NCBI RefSeq assembly: GCF_019429525.1 | Contig: NZ_JAHXZL010000012.1 | Location: forward strand, 123,895-187,894 | Reading direction: 5' to 3' | Source of the DNA: Sphingomonas folli | Lineage (GTDB): Bacteria; Pseudomonadota; Alphaproteobacteria; Sphingomonadales; Sphingomonadaceae | Length of the DNA: 64,000 nucleotides | Part shown: one piece after another, positions 35,755 through 44,718 of the stretch | Layout: each line of letters begins with the position of its first letter | Position numbering within the stretch: the first letter of the stretch is position 1 | The notes under the pieces: generated by a model | Databases searched by the model: none | What the model saw: the letters and a program-made list of their open reading frames with translations, nothing else | What the model was told of the DNA's origin: nothing | Program-made: the position numbers and the translations under genes

Positions 35755-36116
35755 CGGCTGCCCCCACCCCTCGGCCCCGCGGCGAGGATGCGAGATCGCG
35801 CCGAGGATGTCGCACGGTCAGGTGGGTAGCGCGCGGGCGCAACCGGGCTAATGCGATCGACGCCGGCTACCCCCAATGATCGCGCCCCCGCTTCGCCCGC
35901 GCGCTTCGTCCCGCGGCGGTATCGGATAGGATCGGGTTCGTCACGATCGCCGATGGAGGTCGCCCAGACCGTCATGCCGGGCGCGACTCGGCCTCGATGG
36001 ACCCGCCCCGCGCCTCAGCCGACGCGCTCGCTGGCCCATGGATCCGGGCCGGGAGGCCGGGGTGACGGCGGGGCAACGAGCGACGTGGCGGTCGATGACG
36101 GACAGGGGGCAGACGG
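35755..36116. other. Divergent intergenic region between the HAD-UbiA and GT-C genes
   Basis: No coding frame is supported. The right half is occupied by the CGTCATsCCGG-type repeat (35970-36069). The left half should hold the promoter of the minus-strand operon, but no clear -35/-10 elements were recognised. Confidence 0.5.
35970..36069. repeat. Sphingomonad CGTCATsCCGG-type intergenic palindromic repeat
   Basis: The element starts CGTCATGCCGGGCGCGACTC and has central ATGGACCCGCCCCG and ATGGATCCGGGCC blocks. It ends CCGGGGTGACGGCGG, which pairs with the start. It is the most symmetric of the three copies in the window. Confidence 0.6.
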
Positions 36117-37724
36117 ATGGCGAGTGTGGCGACGACGATCGTACCGACGCGGGCGGGCGGGGCGGCGCGGTCGCGCGCGCTGCCGGTCGCCTTGGTCGCG
36201 CTCGGGCTGGCGCTGGCGGGGCTGTTCGGGCGGCTGATGACCTATCCGCTGCGCCACGACGAGCAGATGTACCTGCCGATCGCCACCATGTTGGCGCGCG
36301 GCCGGCTCTACGACGATTACGGCTTCAACAACCTGCCCAACCTGCCGCTGCTGATGCACGCGGTGCTCCGCGTGACCGGCGCGGAGCAGGTGCTGCTCGC
36401 CGGGCGGCTGACGATCTTCGCCGGCTGGCTGGTGGCGGCCGCGGCGATGCTGCTGCTGGTGCGGCGCCTCACCCGTTCCTGGCCGCTCGGCGCGCTCGCC
36501 GCGCTGCTGCTGCTGACCCACCCGCTGCTGCTCGGCCCGGCCGGAATGTTGGTGACCAACAATTTCCTGCCGCTCGCCTTCGCGCTGATGGCGACCTACC
36601 TGCTGGTCGAGGGGGCCGACCGCGAGGCGCCCGCGCCGCTGCTGGTCGCGGCGAGCGGCCTGTGCCTCGGCGTGGCCGCCGGCTTCAAGGCCAATTACGT
36701 CTTCGCGCTGCCGCCTTTCGCGCTCGCCGCGCTGCTCGCGCCCGCGCGGCTGGCGCCCGCGACGCGGCTGCGGCGCGTGACCCTGCCCTTCGTCGCGGGC
36801 GGGCTCGTCGGCGCGCTGCCGCCGCTGATCTATCTGCTGCGCGACCCGAGCGGCTTCGTCACTCACGTGCTCGGCTATCACAGCGGCCCGCACGTGGCGT
36901 ATTGGACCGCCAACGCCGACCTGGACGGTGCCAAGATCCTCGACCTGCCGGGCAAGCTCGTCCTCGCCGCCAAGGTGTGGCTGATCTCGCCCGCGGGCCT
37001 GATCGCCGCCGCGCTGGCGCTCGCCGGCACGACGGCGTGGCGGCTGCGCGGCTATGGCGCGGCGCGGGCGCGCTGGCCGCACCGGCTGATCGTCGCGCTG
37101 CTGCTCGGCGGGCTGCTCGTCTCGTTCGTGCCGAGCCCCGCCTTCCCGCAATATTACGCCCCGCCGGTCCCCTTCGCGATCGCGCTGGCGGTGACCTTGG
37201 CGGCGCGTATCCGAGGCCAAGCGCGTGCCGCCGCGCTGCTGCTGCTGCTCGGCGCGCTGCTGCTGTCGGCACCGCGGCTCGCGCTCGGCTGGCCGGACGC
37301 GGTGCGCAGCGCGCGCTGGACCGGCACGGTGACGCACAACCAGGGCCAGCGGCTCGCCGCGCTGCTCCGCGCCGAGCACCGCGGCGGCACGATCGCGACG
37401 CTGGCGCCGCTCTACGCGGTCGAGGGCGGGCTGACGGTCCCGCCCGCGCTCGCCACCGGGCCGCTGGTCTATCGCGTCGGCGACTATGTGCCGCTCCGCC
37501 AGCGCCGCCACTATGCCCATTGGGTGTCGCCCACGACCATCGACGAACTGCTCGCCGCCGCGCCGCCGAGTGCGGTGCTGGTCGGGTTCGAGGGCAAGCT
37601 GGACGGCCCGCTCGCCTCGTTCGCGCGGTCGCGCCGCTACCGGCGGGTCGTGCTGCCGTGGCTGCGCGACCGCTACGGCAGCGGCACGCTCTATCTCGCG
37701 CCGGCGCCGAGCATCTCGTCGTAG
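36117..37724 (+). CDS. GT-C type membrane glycosyltransferase (GT39/ArnT-like)
   Basis: The 535-residue protein has about eleven transmembrane helices and an early periplasmic loop with RHDEQMYLPIATMLARGRLY, where Asp-Glu is the catalytic pair of the PMT/ArnT family. A C-terminal soluble domain follows (about 410-535). GT-C enzymes use polyprenyl-phosphate sugars on the periplasmic face. This fits the adjacent cassette (HAD-UbiA, SMR, epimerase) that could supply such a donor. The last 34 bases overlap tail-to-tail with the opposite GT4 gene. Confidence 0.87.
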   Translation: MASVATTIVPTRAGGAARSRALPVALVALGLALAGLFGRLMTYPLRHDEQMYLPIATMLARGRLYDDYGFNNLPNLPLLMHAVLRVTGAEQVLLAGRLTIFAGWLVAAAAMLLLVRRLTRSWPLGALAALLLLTHPLLLGPAGMLVTNNFLPLAFALMATYLLVEGADREAPAPLLVAASGLCLGVAAGFKANYVFALPPFALAALLAPARLAPATRLRRVTLPFVAGGLVGALPPLIYLLRDPSGFVTHVLGYHSGPHVAYWTANADLDGAKILDLPGKLVLAAKVWLISPAGLIAAALALAGTTAWRLRGYGAARARWPHRLIVALLLGGLLVSFVPSPAFPQYYAPPVPFAIALAVTLAARIRGQARAAALLLLLGALLLSAPRLALGWPDAVRSARWTGTVTHNQGQRLAALLRAEHRGGTIATLAPLYAVEGGLTVPPALATGPLVYRVGDYVPLRQRRHYAHWVSPTTIDELLAAAPPSAVLVGFEGKLDGPLASFARSRRYRRVVLPWLRDRYGSGTLYLAPAPSISS

Positions 37725-38836
37725 AGCGCCATGATCGCGTCGGCGTGCGCCTGCTCGCCGAAGCGCGCGCGCGCGTCCGCCGCGGCGTCGCGCGCGATCC
37801 GCGCCGACAGCGCCGCGTCGTCCAGCACGCGCGCGCAGCCCTCGGCCAGCGCCGCGGCGTCCTCGGGCGGCACCAGCAGCCCGATGCGCTCGTGCGCGAT
37901 CGCCTCGACGTTGCCGCCCGAGCGCGTCGCCACCACCGGCGTGCCGACCAGCATCGCCTCCACCAGGGTGCGCCCGAACGGCTCGTCGACCGCGGGGACC
38001 ATCAGCACGTCGCTCGCCGCCAGCCAATAGCCACCCGGGGTGCGATGGCCGAGCAGATGCACCCGATCCGCGACTCCCGCCGCCGCGGCGCGCGCGCGGA
38101 CCTGCTCGCCCATGCCGTCGAGCGCCTCGCCGAACATCACGCCCGCGACGTCGAGCTCGGGCCGGCGCGCGTGGAGCGCCGCGATCGCGTCGACGAACAG
38201 CAGCGGACGCTTCCGCTCGATCATCACGCCGGCGTAGGCGACGTAGCGGCTGCCCCCGCCTGGCGGCACCAGCGCGGCGAGCGCGTCACGCGCCGCGGCG
38301 CGGTCGTGGCGCATGTCATGGTCGAACGGGCTGCGGATCACGCGCGTGCGCGCCGCGGCCGAGTATCGCCCCGGGCGCGGCGCGGAGAAGGACGAGACCG
38401 ACACTACGCGGTCGGCGAGCAGCGGCGCGACCATGCGCAGCCCCATCGCATCGGGCGCGCCGCGATGATGCCACAGCAGCCGCGCGCGCGCGAGCTTGGC
38501 GGCCAGCCCCCAGGTAGCGTGACTCCGCCCGTCGTTGCTGTGCACGATGCCGATCCCGCGCGCGCGCAGATAGTCGCGCAGCCGCAGCGAGGTCGCCACC
38601 AGGCGCGCCGCACCGGCGAGGGAGACCGCGCGGCCGTGCGCCATCTCGGGCGACAGCGGCGCCGGCTCGGTCGCGATCCCGGCGTCGGCGAAGAAACGCG
38701 CCATCGCGCCGTCGGGGTGCTGCAGCAGCACCAGCGGCGTGTAGCGGGCGCGGTCGAGCCGGCTTATCAGCCCCGCCGCGGAGACGTGGCTGCCGCCGAT
38801 CAGGTCACCCACGAAGGGGAAACAGACGGTCGTCAC
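37691..38836 (-). CDS. Glycosyltransferase family 4 protein
   Basis: The 381-residue GT-B protein opens FPFVGDLIGGSHVSAAGLI and contains GIGIVHSNDGRSH, VAYAGVMIERKRPLLFVDAIA, and PAVDEPFGRTLVEAMLVGTPVVATRSGG with the EPFGRTLVEA donor-site motif. The start is GTG at 38834-38836, immediately after the TGA of the methyltransferase gene, so the two are translationally coupled. The sugar donor is not predictable. Confidence 0.9.
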   Translation of the reverse strand: MTTVCFPFVGDLIGGSHVSAAGLISRLDRARYTPLVLLQHPDGAMARFFADAGIATEPAPLSPEMAHGRAVSLAGAARLVATSLRLRDYLRARGIGIVHSNDGRSHATWGLAAKLARARLLWHHRGAPDAMGLRMVAPLLADRVVSVSSFSAPRPGRYSAAARTRVIRSPFDHDMRHDRAAARDALAALVPPGGGSRYVAYAGVMIERKRPLLFVDAIAALHARRPELDVAGVMFGEALDGMGEQVRARAAAAGVADRVHLLGHRTPGGYWLAASDVLMVPAVDEPFGRTLVEAMLVGTPVVATRSGGNVEAIAHERIGLLVPPEDAAALAEGCARVLDDAALSARIARDAAADARARFGEQAHADAIMALYDEMLGAGAR

Positions 38837-39706
38837 TCAGTCGTTCCAGGCCGGCAGCGGCGCCTCCAGCGCGAGCCACTCGGCCTCGGCGCCGCCGTTG
38901 AAGCGGTCGGCGATCTCGAGCCGCGCGCCGTCGTCGGAGACGCGGAACAGCGTCGCGACGTGGCGCCGCTTGAGCGTGCGCGCGAGCAGCAGCCACGCGC
39001 CCGGGCCCGACAGGTAACTCACCGTATGGGCGATACCGAGGCGGAGCTGCTCGACGCTGAAATAGCCCGGGTGAAGCAGGTTGGCGACGCGCACCAGGTC
39101 GAAGCGGCGGTGATAGGCCGGGGTCGGCGCGAAGATATCGTTGCACTCGATCGTCACGCGCGGCCGCTCGGCCAGTCGCGGGCTCACCAGCCGGACTGCG
39201 CTGGCACCCGAGGCGCCCGCGGCGACCAGCCGGCGCGCGCGCCCGCCCAGCGTGGCGTTGAGCGCGCTCCGTACGCCGCGCATGCCGGTGTAGCGGTCGG
39301 CGCGGCGGAACCACGGCCGTACCGGGAGGCCGAACAGGTCGTGCTGGATCGGCGCCCCGCCGTCGTCGAGCAGGGTGCGCACGCCCGGCAGCACGCGGAC
39401 GAGATGACCGCTCACCGAGCGGTCGGTCCCCGTCACGCGCGCGTCGATCTCCGCCTCGCGGAGGCGGTCGTACAGCGCCAGCGTGGTCGTACCCGACGAC
39501 ACGCCGACGTCGAGCACCTCGCGGATCGGCCGCGCCGACTGGCGCAGCAGCGCGACGCAGGCGGCGTCGAGATCGGCGAAGCGATCGTGCGCGGTCGTCT
39601 TGTAGGTCGCGTTGCTGGTGCGCAGCTCGTTGAAGAAGCTGTCCTCCTGCGCGGGCCATATCTCCTTCGGATCGGCCGCGAAGAAGCGCGCTGCGGTCAT
39701 CGGCAT
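38837..39706 (-). CDS. SAM-dependent methyltransferase-like protein
   Basis: The 289-residue protein has a class I methyltransferase motif I, VLDVGVSSGTTTLALYD (about 64-80), followed by TGTD at motif II and a middle insertion (about 110-185). FDLVRVANLLHPGYFS, where a motif-IV-like Asp is expected, comes next. It could methylate a sugar of the polymer, but the acceptor is unknown. The ATG at 39704-39706 has GGGGGGA upstream. It is the first gene of a two-gene minus-strand operon and is divergent from the Wzx-like gene. Confidence 0.82.
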   Translation of the reverse strand: MPMTAARFFAADPKEIWPAQEDSFFNELRTSNATYKTTAHDRFADLDAACVALLRQSARPIREVLDVGVSSGTTTLALYDRLREAEIDARVTGTDRSVSGHLVRVLPGVRTLLDDGGAPIQHDLFGLPVRPWFRRADRYTGMRGVRSALNATLGGRARRLVAAGASGASAVRLVSPRLAERPRVTIECNDIFAPTPAYHRRFDLVRVANLLHPGYFSVEQLRLGIAHTVSYLSGPGAWLLLARTLKRRHVATLFRVSDDGARLEIADRFNGGAEAEWLALEAPLPAWND

Positions 39707-39844
39707 GTCGTATCCCCCCGAACGCCGCGATCTTAGCAAAGCCGCCGCGGCGATCGGGCGGCGATTCGGGATTACGCCCGCGGGTCGCCGCCGCGACCGC
39801 CCGCTTAGGCTAGAAAGGGGCGCGACGATCGGGGGAGTGAGCGC

Positions 39845-41212
39845 GTGGCGGACGGCAGGGTGCGGGCGATGGCGCGACGGGCGCTGACACCGGCGCGATG
39901 GCGCGCGCTGCTCGGCGAGCGGCGCGTCCGCGCGGTGGGTCACCTCCTGACCGGCACCGCGGCGACGGTGGCGATCACGCTGGTGACGGTCGGACTCGCC
40001 GCGCGCGCGCTGGGACCGGCAGGCTATGGCGTGCTCGCGCTGATCCTGACGCTCGGCCAAGCGTGCGAGCGGCTGCTGAGCTTCCAATCGTGGCAGCCGC
40101 TGATCCGCTACGGCGCCGCGCTCGACGCGCCCGAGCACGAGCGCGACTATCGCAGCCTGCTCAAGTTCGGGCTGCTGCTCGATCTGGGCGGCGGCGCGCT
40201 CGCCTGGGCGGTGGCGAGCCTGCTGGTGCTCGCGGGCAAGCTGCTGTTCCACCTCGACGCCGGCACGGTGCTCCTGGCATCGGCCTATATGGTGTCGCTG
40301 CTGTTCAACCTGAACGGGATCAGCACCGCGATCTTCCGGCTGACCGGCCAGTTCCGGCTGGTCGCACGGGTGCAGGTGATCAACGCGCTGGTGCGGCTCG
40401 CTTGCGTCGCCGTCGCCTTCGCCGCGGGCGCCGGCCTGGCGAGCTTCGTGCTGATCTGGGCGGCGACGCAAGCGCTGGGCTCGCTGACGAACTTCGCGGT
40501 GGCGTGGTGGCTGCTGCGCCGTGCCGGGCGGCATCGGCTGTGGCGCGCCTCGCTGGCGGGGCTGCGCGAGCGCTTCCCCGGGCTGTGGCGATTCGCGCTC
40601 GGCTCGAACCTGTCGCTCAGCCTGTGGGCGAGCGCGCAGCAGGTCGACACCTTGCTGGTCGGCTGGCTCGCCGACCCGGTCTCGGCCGGCCTGTTCCACA
40701 TCGCCAAACGGATCAGCCGCGTCGTCCAGCAGGTCGGCAGCCAGGTCGAGTCGGTTGTCTACCCCGATCTCAGCCGGCTCGCCGCGGCGGGCGAGCAGCG
40801 CCAGTTCAACCGGGTATTGTGGCAGACCGAGGCGATCCTGGCGGCGTTCGGCGGCGCCTGCTTTCTGGGCGCGCTGCTGCTCGCCCCGACGCTGCTGCGG
40901 CTCGCCGCCGGGCCGGGCTTCGCCGCCGCGGCGCCGCTGCTGACGGTGCAGATCCTGGCGGTGTCGCTGACGATCAGCGGCGCGGCGAGCCGCGCGGCAC
41001 TGCTCGCCAAGGGGGCGCAGTCGGCGGTGCTGCGCGTGGTCGGCGCGGCGACCGCGACCTTCTATCTCACCGCGCCTTTCCTGGTGCTCTGGATCGGCGC
41101 GATGGGCGCCAATATCGCGCACGTGCTGTTCGGCACCGTGTGGCTCGCCGGGCTGACGCTGTCGCTGCGCCGCCTGCCGCGCCGCGCCGTGGGCGCGGCG
41201 GCGGTGGCGTGA
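39845..41212 (+). CDS. Wzx-like oligosaccharide flippase (MOP superfamily)
   Basis: The 455-residue protein has twelve or more hydrophobic helices, starting with VAITLVTVGLAARALGPAGYGVLALILTLGQ. It contains the AQQVDTLLVGWLADPVSAGLFHIAKRI segment typical of polysaccharide flippases. It would move the undecaprenyl-linked repeat unit across the inner membrane for Wzy polymerisation. GTG at 39845 is used; an ATG eight codons later is also possible. Confidence 0.9.
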   Translation: MADGRVRAMARRALTPARWRALLGERRVRAVGHLLTGTAATVAITLVTVGLAARALGPAGYGVLALILTLGQACERLLSFQSWQPLIRYGAALDAPEHERDYRSLLKFGLLLDLGGGALAWAVASLLVLAGKLLFHLDAGTVLLASAYMVSLLFNLNGISTAIFRLTGQFRLVARVQVINALVRLACVAVAFAAGAGLASFVLIWAATQALGSLTNFAVAWWLLRRAGRHRLWRASLAGLRERFPGLWRFALGSNLSLSLWASAQQVDTLLVGWLADPVSAGLFHIAKRISRVVQQVGSQVESVVYPDLSRLAAAGEQRQFNRVLWQTEAILAAFGGACFLGALLLAPTLLRLAAGPGFAAAAPLLTVQILAVSLTISGAASRAALLAKGAQSAVLRVVGAATATFYLTAPFLVLWIGAMGANIAHVLFGTVWLAGLTLSLRRLPRRAVGAAAVA

Positions 41213-41282
41213 CCGGCTGGATACGGGCCGGGTGATCCCACGTCCCTGTGCGCCCGTCGCGGCAGAGAGACCTGATCCCTCT

Positions 41283-41366
41283 TAGAGTCTGATCCACCTC
41301 CATCGATCCGTGCTCCGACGTCCGCAGGAGCACCCCGGTGGCCCACATCAGATGGATCAGCCTCTG
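41283..41366. repeat. Mirrored intergenic repeat, short copy (84 bp)
   Basis: The ends are TAGAGTCTGATCCA and TGGATCAGCCTCTG, matching the ends of the 436-572 element. In reverse complement, its inside matches the GTGCTCCTGCGGACG and CGGAGCACGGATC blocks of that element. It lacks about 53 central bases found in the longer copy, so the two are length variants in opposite orientation. Confidence 0.7.
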
Positions 41367-41379
41367 GCGCGAAGGGCGT

Positions 41380-41475
41380 CGTCATCCCGGGCCAGACCCG
41401 GGATCTACGGTGCCGTCGCCGCATCAGCCATCGCTCGCGCTCGGCGATGGACCCCGGGCGAGGCCGGGATGACGG
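41380..41475. repeat. Sphingomonad CGTCATsCCGG-type intergenic palindromic repeat
   Basis: It begins CGTCATCCCGGGCCAGACCC and ends CCGGGCGAGGCCGGGATGACGG, giving matching inverted ends. The centre contains GATGGACCCCGGG. It belongs to the same family as the copies at 4914 and 35970. Confidence 0.65.
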
Positions 41476-41656
41476 CGGTCGCATGTCGCACGGAGCTTCC
41501 CCGCGCTTCGGGAACATCTGCGGGGGCCTGGCCCCACACGCCGCCGCCTTCGGCTTCACCCGGCCATCCCGGCGCGCGGACGGGACAGCGGGGCCGCCAG
41601 ACAGGCCGGGAGGGCCCCCGCCGTCGCGGGAGCCCCCTCACCTCGCCGACCCCCGC

Positions 41657-43969
41657 TCAGTTCAGGTGCAGCGTCGTCGCCGCATTGGCCGCGAGGCGGC
41701 GCGCGCCGCCGCTCACCCGGCGCCAGCCGCGGCGCGGCATCGCGCGGTCATAGTAGCTCGACGAGCGCGCGACATGGTGGATCATGTCGCCGTAGCGCCG
41801 CCCGGCGTGCGCGGCGACGTCGACCATGTTGATCACCGCACCGGTGATCGAGCGCCCGAACACCTGCACCGCCACCCGCGCCGCCTCGGGGTCGGTCTTG
41901 CCCCAGCGCAGCACCAGCAACGTCGAGTCCGCCACGTCCGCCAGCATCTTGGCGTCGCGTACCGGCAGGATCGGCGGGGCGTTGAGGATCACCAGGCTGT
42001 AGCGCTCGCGCAATTGCGCGATCAGCCGCGGCAGCCGCGGCGAGCTGAGCAGCGCGCCCGGGTCGAACGGCGCCTGACCGGCGCCCAGCGAGGCGAACGG
42101 CTGGCCGTCGTGCGACACGGTGAGCTGGTCGAACGAGGCATCGCCGGCGAGATAGGCGACCACGCCGGTCTGCGGCACCTCGCCCGGCGCGGCACTGCCG
42201 AGCGCGAGCTCGGGGCGGCGCAGGTCGAAGTCGACCACCACCACGCGCTGGTCGACCCGAGTCGCGGTCGCGGCGAGGCTCTTGGCGATCGTATTCTTGC
42301 CCTCGGCCTCCAGCGGCGAGGTGATCACCACCACGTGGGACTGGCTGGTGCGTCGGCCCTCCAGCTCGATCAGCAGGTTGCGCATCGCTTCAGCGAAGCG
42401 CGAGCGCGGCCGCTCGTTGACCAGTTCGTGGCTCGCCGCGCCCGAGCCGTCCTCCAGCCGCGTGTCGGGCACCATCGCCAGCGTGCGCACGCCGAGCAGT
42501 CGCTCGACCTGCTCGGCGGTGCGCAGCTTGATGTCCATCATCTCGACGACCAGCGCCAGCACCGCGCCCAGCGCCGCCGAGGCGAGCAGCGCGATGCCCA
42601 GCGCCTGCTTGGGCAGCGGCGAGCTCGGTGTGTCGGGGATCGGCGCGCGCGACACCACCGAGATATCGGCCTTGGTCTGCGGGTCGAGGCTGAGCTTGGC
42701 GTTGAGCAGGGCCGCGACCGAGCTGTACAGCGCGTTGGCGGTCTCGGCGCGGCGCTCCAACTCACGCAGCTGCACCGCGGCCGCACCCTGCGCCAGCGCC
42801 GCGCCGCGGATGCCCGAGGCGCTCGCCGCCATCGCCGCGGCGCGCGCCTGACTCGCGCCCGCCTGCGCGGCGAGGTCGGTCCGGATACGCGCGCTCTCCT
42901 GGTCGATCCGCGTGCGCAACGCGGCGATCTCGGCGTTGACCTTGGCTACCTCGGGATAACCCGGGCCGTAGAAGCCGGCGAGCTCGCTCTGCCGCCGCGC
43001 CAGCGTCGCCTCCTGCTCGCGCAGCCCGGCGAGCAGCGGCGAGGTGGCCGAACCGCCCGCCTGCGCGCGGCGCGCCTCCGCGATCCCGTCGGCGCGGGTC
43101 TGGCCGACCAGCCCGGCGAGCTGCGAGGCGCTCGCCGCGGCGCCGATCTCGGGCTGCGAGACGAGAAGGCCGTGCGATCTGCGGAAGGCGGCCACCTCGC
43201 GATCGGCGGCGACCGCGGCGTCGCGCGACTGTGACAGCCGCGCGCCGAGATCGTCGATCGTGGCGACGCGCGAGTCGTTCGACTCCGCCATCTGCGACTT
43301 GATGTAGGTGTCCGCGACCCGGTTGGCGATCAGCGCGGCCTTGCGCGGGTCGGCCGAGGAGGCGGTGATGTTGATCATGCTCGAGCGCGCCACGCGGCTG
43401 ACGTCGAGCCGCTCGATCAGCCGGTCGACCACCTCCTCGTTGCGTGCGCGCTCGATCGCCTGGGGCGTGAGCGTCGCGGGGACCGTCGGCGGGTTGATCC
43501 AGGCGAGCACGCGGTCGACCAGACCGGGCCTGGCGTCGCGCGGCGGCGCGAACTCGGGATCGTCGCCCAGGCGCAGCGTGGCGGCGACCTCGCGCGCGAG
43601 GTTGCGCGACTGAAGCAGCTCGACCTTGGTCTCGATCGCGGTCTCCTGGCTCGGGCTGACGATGGCGGTCGGCAGCGCGGCGACCGTGGTGTTGGCGTCG
43701 TCGGGCTTGACGATGATGGTCGCGGTCGCGCTGTACACCGGCGTGGTGCGCAGCACGACGAACAGCGCCGCCGCGACGCCGAGCAGCACCACCAGCCCGA
43801 TCAGCGCGGCGCGCCGGTACAGGATGCGCACCACCGAGGCGAGGTTGAGATAACCCGACCGGGTGCCGGGATGCGCCGAGCGCATGTCGCTCCCATCCCG
43901 GTCAGCCAGGTCCATGTCGCCGTGACGCATCGGCGCCGGCGCCGCGCCGGGCGTGCTGAGTTCGAGCAT
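41657..43969 (-). CDS. Wzc-like chain-length determinant / BY-kinase fusion with unusual Walker motifs
   Basis: The 770-residue protein has a Wzz domain with first transmembrane helix (about 57-77), a long coiled-coil periplasmic region (about 200-430) and a second helix (about 465-485). A C-terminal P-loop domain (about 520-730) follows. Walker A reads SPLEAEGKNTIAKSL (GKN where GKS/GKT is usual), Walker A' is VVVVDFDLRRPEL, and Walker B reads LVILNAPPILPV (Asn where Asp is usual). The tail has only a few Tyr (RRYGD, SSSYYDR) rather than a long Tyr cluster. It should control polymer length and export; kinase activity is uncertain. Confidence 0.9.
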   Translation of the reverse strand: MLELSTPGAAPAPMRHGDMDLADRDGSDMRSAHPGTRSGYLNLASVVRILYRRAALIGLVVLLGVAAALFVVLRTTPVYSATATIIVKPDDANTTVAALPTAIVSPSQETAIETKVELLQSRNLAREVAATLRLGDDPEFAPPRDARPGLVDRVLAWINPPTVPATLTPQAIERARNEEVVDRLIERLDVSRVARSSMINITASSADPRKAALIANRVADTYIKSQMAESNDSRVATIDDLGARLSQSRDAAVAADREVAAFRRSHGLLVSQPEIGAAASASQLAGLVGQTRADGIAEARRAQAGGSATSPLLAGLREQEATLARRQSELAGFYGPGYPEVAKVNAEIAALRTRIDQESARIRTDLAAQAGASQARAAAMAASASGIRGAALAQGAAAVQLRELERRAETANALYSSVAALLNAKLSLDPQTKADISVVSRAPIPDTPSSPLPKQALGIALLASAALGAVLALVVEMMDIKLRTAEQVERLLGVRTLAMVPDTRLEDGSGAASHELVNERPRSRFAEAMRNLLIELEGRRTSQSHVVVITSPLEAEGKNTIAKSLAATATRVDQRVVVVDFDLRRPELALGSAAPGEVPQTGVVAYLAGDASFDQLTVSHDGQPFASLGAGQAPFDPGALLSSPRLPRLIAQLRERYSLVILNAPPILPVRDAKMLADVADSTLLVLRWGKTDPEAARVAVQVFGRSITGAVINMVDVAAHAGRRYGDMIHHVARSSSYYDRAMPRRGWRRVSGGARRLAANAATTLHLN

Positions 43970-43989
43970 CGGGAGCCCCCTTCGGCTGC

Positions 43990-44718
43990 TTAGAGGTGCA
44001 TCTCACGCGACGCCGCGCGGTCGCGGCCGCCCGGCCCGGTGGCCGCGGCGGCGACGCGTGCCGAGACCGCGCCGTCGGTCGGCTGTGCCAGTCCGCGGCT
44101 CAGCGCCCAGACCGCTGCCTGGGTGCGGTTGAGCACGTGCAGCTTGCGCAGGATCGACTTGACGTGGACCTTGACGGTCGCCTCGGTGATCGAGAGCCGC
44201 CGCGAGATCACCTTGTTGGGCTCGCCCTGGATGAGCCCCTGCAGGATCTCGAGCTCGCGCTCGGACACGTTCACGTCGCCCAGGTCGATCTCGGGCTCGG
44301 CGGCGCCGGTCTCGAGCCGCAGCGAGGCGAGTTCGTTCACCACCTGCGACGGCACCAGTTTCTCGCCCAGCACGATGAGCTTGAGCATCTCGGTCAGCCC
44401 GGCGACCGAGGTCTCGATGCTGAGATAGCCGTCCGCGCCCGCCTGGATCGCCTCGGCGACCGCGGCGCTCTCGCACGCGCGCGCCATCACGGCGAGCCGG
44501 ACCTGCGGCCAGCGCGCGCGCGCCTCACGGCACATCCCCGTCGCCTCGCCGGGCGGCGCGCGCAGCAGCACCAGGTCCGGGACGGCGGCATCGCACGCTG
44601 CCTCGCAGCTGCGTGCCACCCCGATCACGTCGAACCGCTCGCCCCCGAGCAGTCGACGAAGTCCCTCGCCCTCGATCTCATTCGGCGACACAATCAACAG
44701 GCCGATACGTCCGCTCAT
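43990..44718 (-). CDS. LuxR/FixJ-type regulator with degenerate receiver domain
   Basis: The 242-residue protein has an N-terminal receiver-like fold (about 4-115) and a C-terminal LuxR HTH (150-207: VSERELEILQGLIQGEPNKVISRRLSITEATVKVHVKSILRKL). The receiver lacks the acidic pocket (SPNEIE instead of DDH-like). The residue after VPDLVLL, where the phospho-acceptor Asp is normally found, is Arg53. The usual switch Lys is missing (GYLSIE). It is therefore probably not controlled by normal phosphorylation. The gene lies just upstream of the wzc-like gene (20 bases apart, same strand), so it likely regulates polysaccharide genes. The ATG at 44716 follows GGGGGGAG. Confidence 0.9.
   Translation of the reverse strand: MSGRIGLLIVSPNEIEGEGLRRLLGGERFDVIGVARSCEAACDAAVPDLVLLRAPPGEATGMCREARARWPQVRLAVMARACESAAVAEAIQAGADGYLSIETSVAGLTEMLKLIVLGEKLVPSQVVNELASLRLETGAAEPEIDLGDVNVSERELEILQGLIQGEPNKVISRRLSITEATVKVHVKSILRKLHVLNRTQAAVWALSRGLAQPTDGAVSARVAAAATGPGGRDRAASREMHL

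Larger units (their letters stand above)
41213..41656. other. Gene-free interval with two repeat elements
   Basis: No supported coding frame is present. The left part holds the short mirrored repeat (41283-41366) followed at once by a CGTCATsCCGG-type repeat (41380-41475). The right part contains a GC-rich hairpin (about 41607-41638, AGGGCCCCCGC / GCGGGAGCCCCCT), which may end the minus-strand kinase transcript although it lacks a U-run. Confidence 0.5.

Noticed and set aside
36015..39736. Long overlapping frames on both strands across the GT-C and GT4 genes
   Set aside because: They are Arg/Ala/Pro/Gly-rich with no domain pattern. They lie opposite or out of frame with well-supported membrane and GT-B proteins.
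38837..41122. A very long minus-strand open frame (761 codons) covering the Wzx gene
   Set aside because: Only its last 290 codons (from the ATG at 39706) have methyltransferase character. The upstream part is Arg/His/Gln-rich, antisense to a clear flippase gene, and typical of high-GC shadow frames.
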